Part shown: positions 63,387 to 64,000 of the stretch, one piece after another | Numbering within the stretch: position 1 is the stretch's first letter | Layout of the letters: each line of letters starts with the position of its first letter | Notes under the pieces: generated by a model | Told to the model about the DNA's origin: nothing | The model's input: only the letters and a program-made list of their open reading frames with translations | Database searches by the model: none | Program-made: the position numbers and the translations under genes | Assembly (NCBI GenBank): GCA_020073215.1 | Contig: JAIQFO010000014.1 | Location: forward strand, 48,255-112,254 | Reading direction: 5' to 3' | Origin: Terriglobia bacterium | Lineage (GTDB): Bacteria > Acidobacteriota > Terriglobia > Terriglobales > Acidobacteriaceae | DNA length: 64,000 nt

Positions 63387-64000
63387 CGACTTCCGCATCT
63401 AGGACACACCACTACAACTTCCCGAGGCCCTGGCAGGGCACGCGGCTTTTGTTCAATTACAATCGGCGCTTCAGACAGCACACGCTCAAACCACTTTGCA
63501 CTCCAGTGCGCCGCCATCTCCTTGAGCTTCTTCCGCAGGCCCTCGGGACGAATCCACCCAAGCCCTCTGTTGGCCACCTCCTCAAGAAGCATACGCTCAT
63601 CTTCCTCGGACCATCTCGGCTTCCGAGCCAGTCCAAGCAGCTTGCGACTAGGTGCATGTAACCGTAAAAAGGCGTTTAGAAGCGGGCGGGCCTGTTCGTC
63701 CCAATCCACAACAGACGGGAATTCGTAATCCCACAAGCACTCCCATATCTCAACGGTTCCATCAAATGTCCCAAACACTGCGTATCGTCCATCTCTCGAA
63801 AAAGTGACCGCTGTCGCACGGCCTGCCGGGCCCATACGTCCTGAAAAGATCCATGCACATTCGTCCGTGTACATATCCCATAGTCTGACTTCCGTGCCGC
63901 CAATGAGCACAAAACGCTCGCTGGGCGCTAGAGCAACTGACGACACGTCCCCTGCACCGAAGCGGGGTTTGATGCACCTTCCAGTCAGAGCATCAAACAC
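63320..64000 (-). CDS. WD40-repeat protein with C-terminal zinc-ribbon start (5' end outside window)
   Basis: 226 residues from the right edge, where the gene begins outside the window. WD40-like blades are visible (GAGDVSSVALAPSERFVLIG, VRLWDMYTDECAW, AVTFSRDGRYAVFGTFDGTV, EIWECLWDYE). A helical segment and a zinc-ribbon start follow (VVVCPRCGSRYNWG...WRKVRC), but the second CxxC pair expected after VRC is replaced by KSASALP and a stop. The end overlaps the kinase gene tail-to-tail by 67 bp. WD40 proteins act as scaffolds; no partner is known. Confidence 0.75.
   Translation of the reverse strand: MFDALTGRCIKPRFGAGDVSSVALAPSERFVLIGGTEVRLWDMYTDECAWIFSGRMGPAGRATAVTFSRDGRYAVFGTFDGTVEIWECLWDYEFPSVVDWDEQARPLLNAFLRLHAPSRKLLGLARKPRWSEEDERMLLEEVANRGLGWIRPEGLRKKLKEMAAHWSAKWFERVLSEAPIVIEQKPRALPGPREVVVVCPRCGSRYNWGPEYWWRKVRCKSASALP

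Overview
The window is a GC-rich, densely coded bacterial chromosome segment with no plasmid, phage or intact insertion sequence visible. The gene set points to an Acidobacteriota (Terriglobia / Koribacter-like) genome. The indicators are an Oar-type TonB-dependent receptor with an N-terminal carboxypeptidase-regulatory-like domain, tandem DUF507 genes, a Ser/Thr kinase of the kinase-TM-TolB-like-TPR type, a PEGA-repeat kinase-like protein, and several families of palindromic intergenic repeats. This is inferred from gene content; no marker gene such as 16S rRNA is present.

Layout: 1-5 kb holds a DUF309 fragment, a fused 3-hydroxyacyl-CoA dehydrogenase/enoyl-CoA hydratase and thiC. 5-8.4 kb has a radical SAM enzyme, a truncated ECF sigma factor, three small minus-strand proteins and tRNA-Pro(CGG). 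8.7-11 kb pairs nagA with a glutaminase-less GlmS-like isomerase, which suggests amino-sugar catabolism. 11.2-17.4 kb encodes a complete pyruvate dehydrogenase complex (aceE, aceF, lpdA). 17.5-26.4 kb is an envelope/signalling block: an MscS channel, two paralogous receiver-TM-TonB fusion proteins, a stand-alone cyclic-nucleotide-binding-type protein, and a PEGA protein whose kinase domain has lost its catalytic residues. 26.8-32.7 kb has a small YtxH-like gene behind a sigma-54-type promoter, a secreted protein and a four-gene ABC export operon.

34.9-41.6 kb is the most suggestive group: an exported SAM hydroxide adenosyltransferase and a TonB-dependent receptor face a purine nucleoside phosphorylase and an exported adenosine deaminase. 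Together they could degrade SAM to adenosine and inosine outside the cytoplasm, followed by cytosolic phosphorolysis. 41.7-49.8 kb carries a prohibitin-like protein, an RDD protein, recJ with an in-frame pentapeptide minisatellite, two DUF507 genes, an alpha/beta hydrolase and sppA. 50-56.5 kb carries a secreted beta-helix protein, a secreted phosphoesterase, several small genes, a signal peptidase I homologue with Ala at the catalytic Ser position, a degraded TPR gene and a lipoprotein. 56.7-61.2 kb has ilvD, ilvC with a TetR-type operator, a TetR regulator and a cupin. The window closes with an active-looking Ser/Thr kinase whose 3' end overlaps tail-to-tail with a WD40 protein that runs off the edge.

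Short palindromic repeats occupy many gene borders, and one family appears to have entered the recJ reading frame. Truncated genes at 6.5, 55.6-55.9 and 63.3 kb indicate past deletions or rearrangements.
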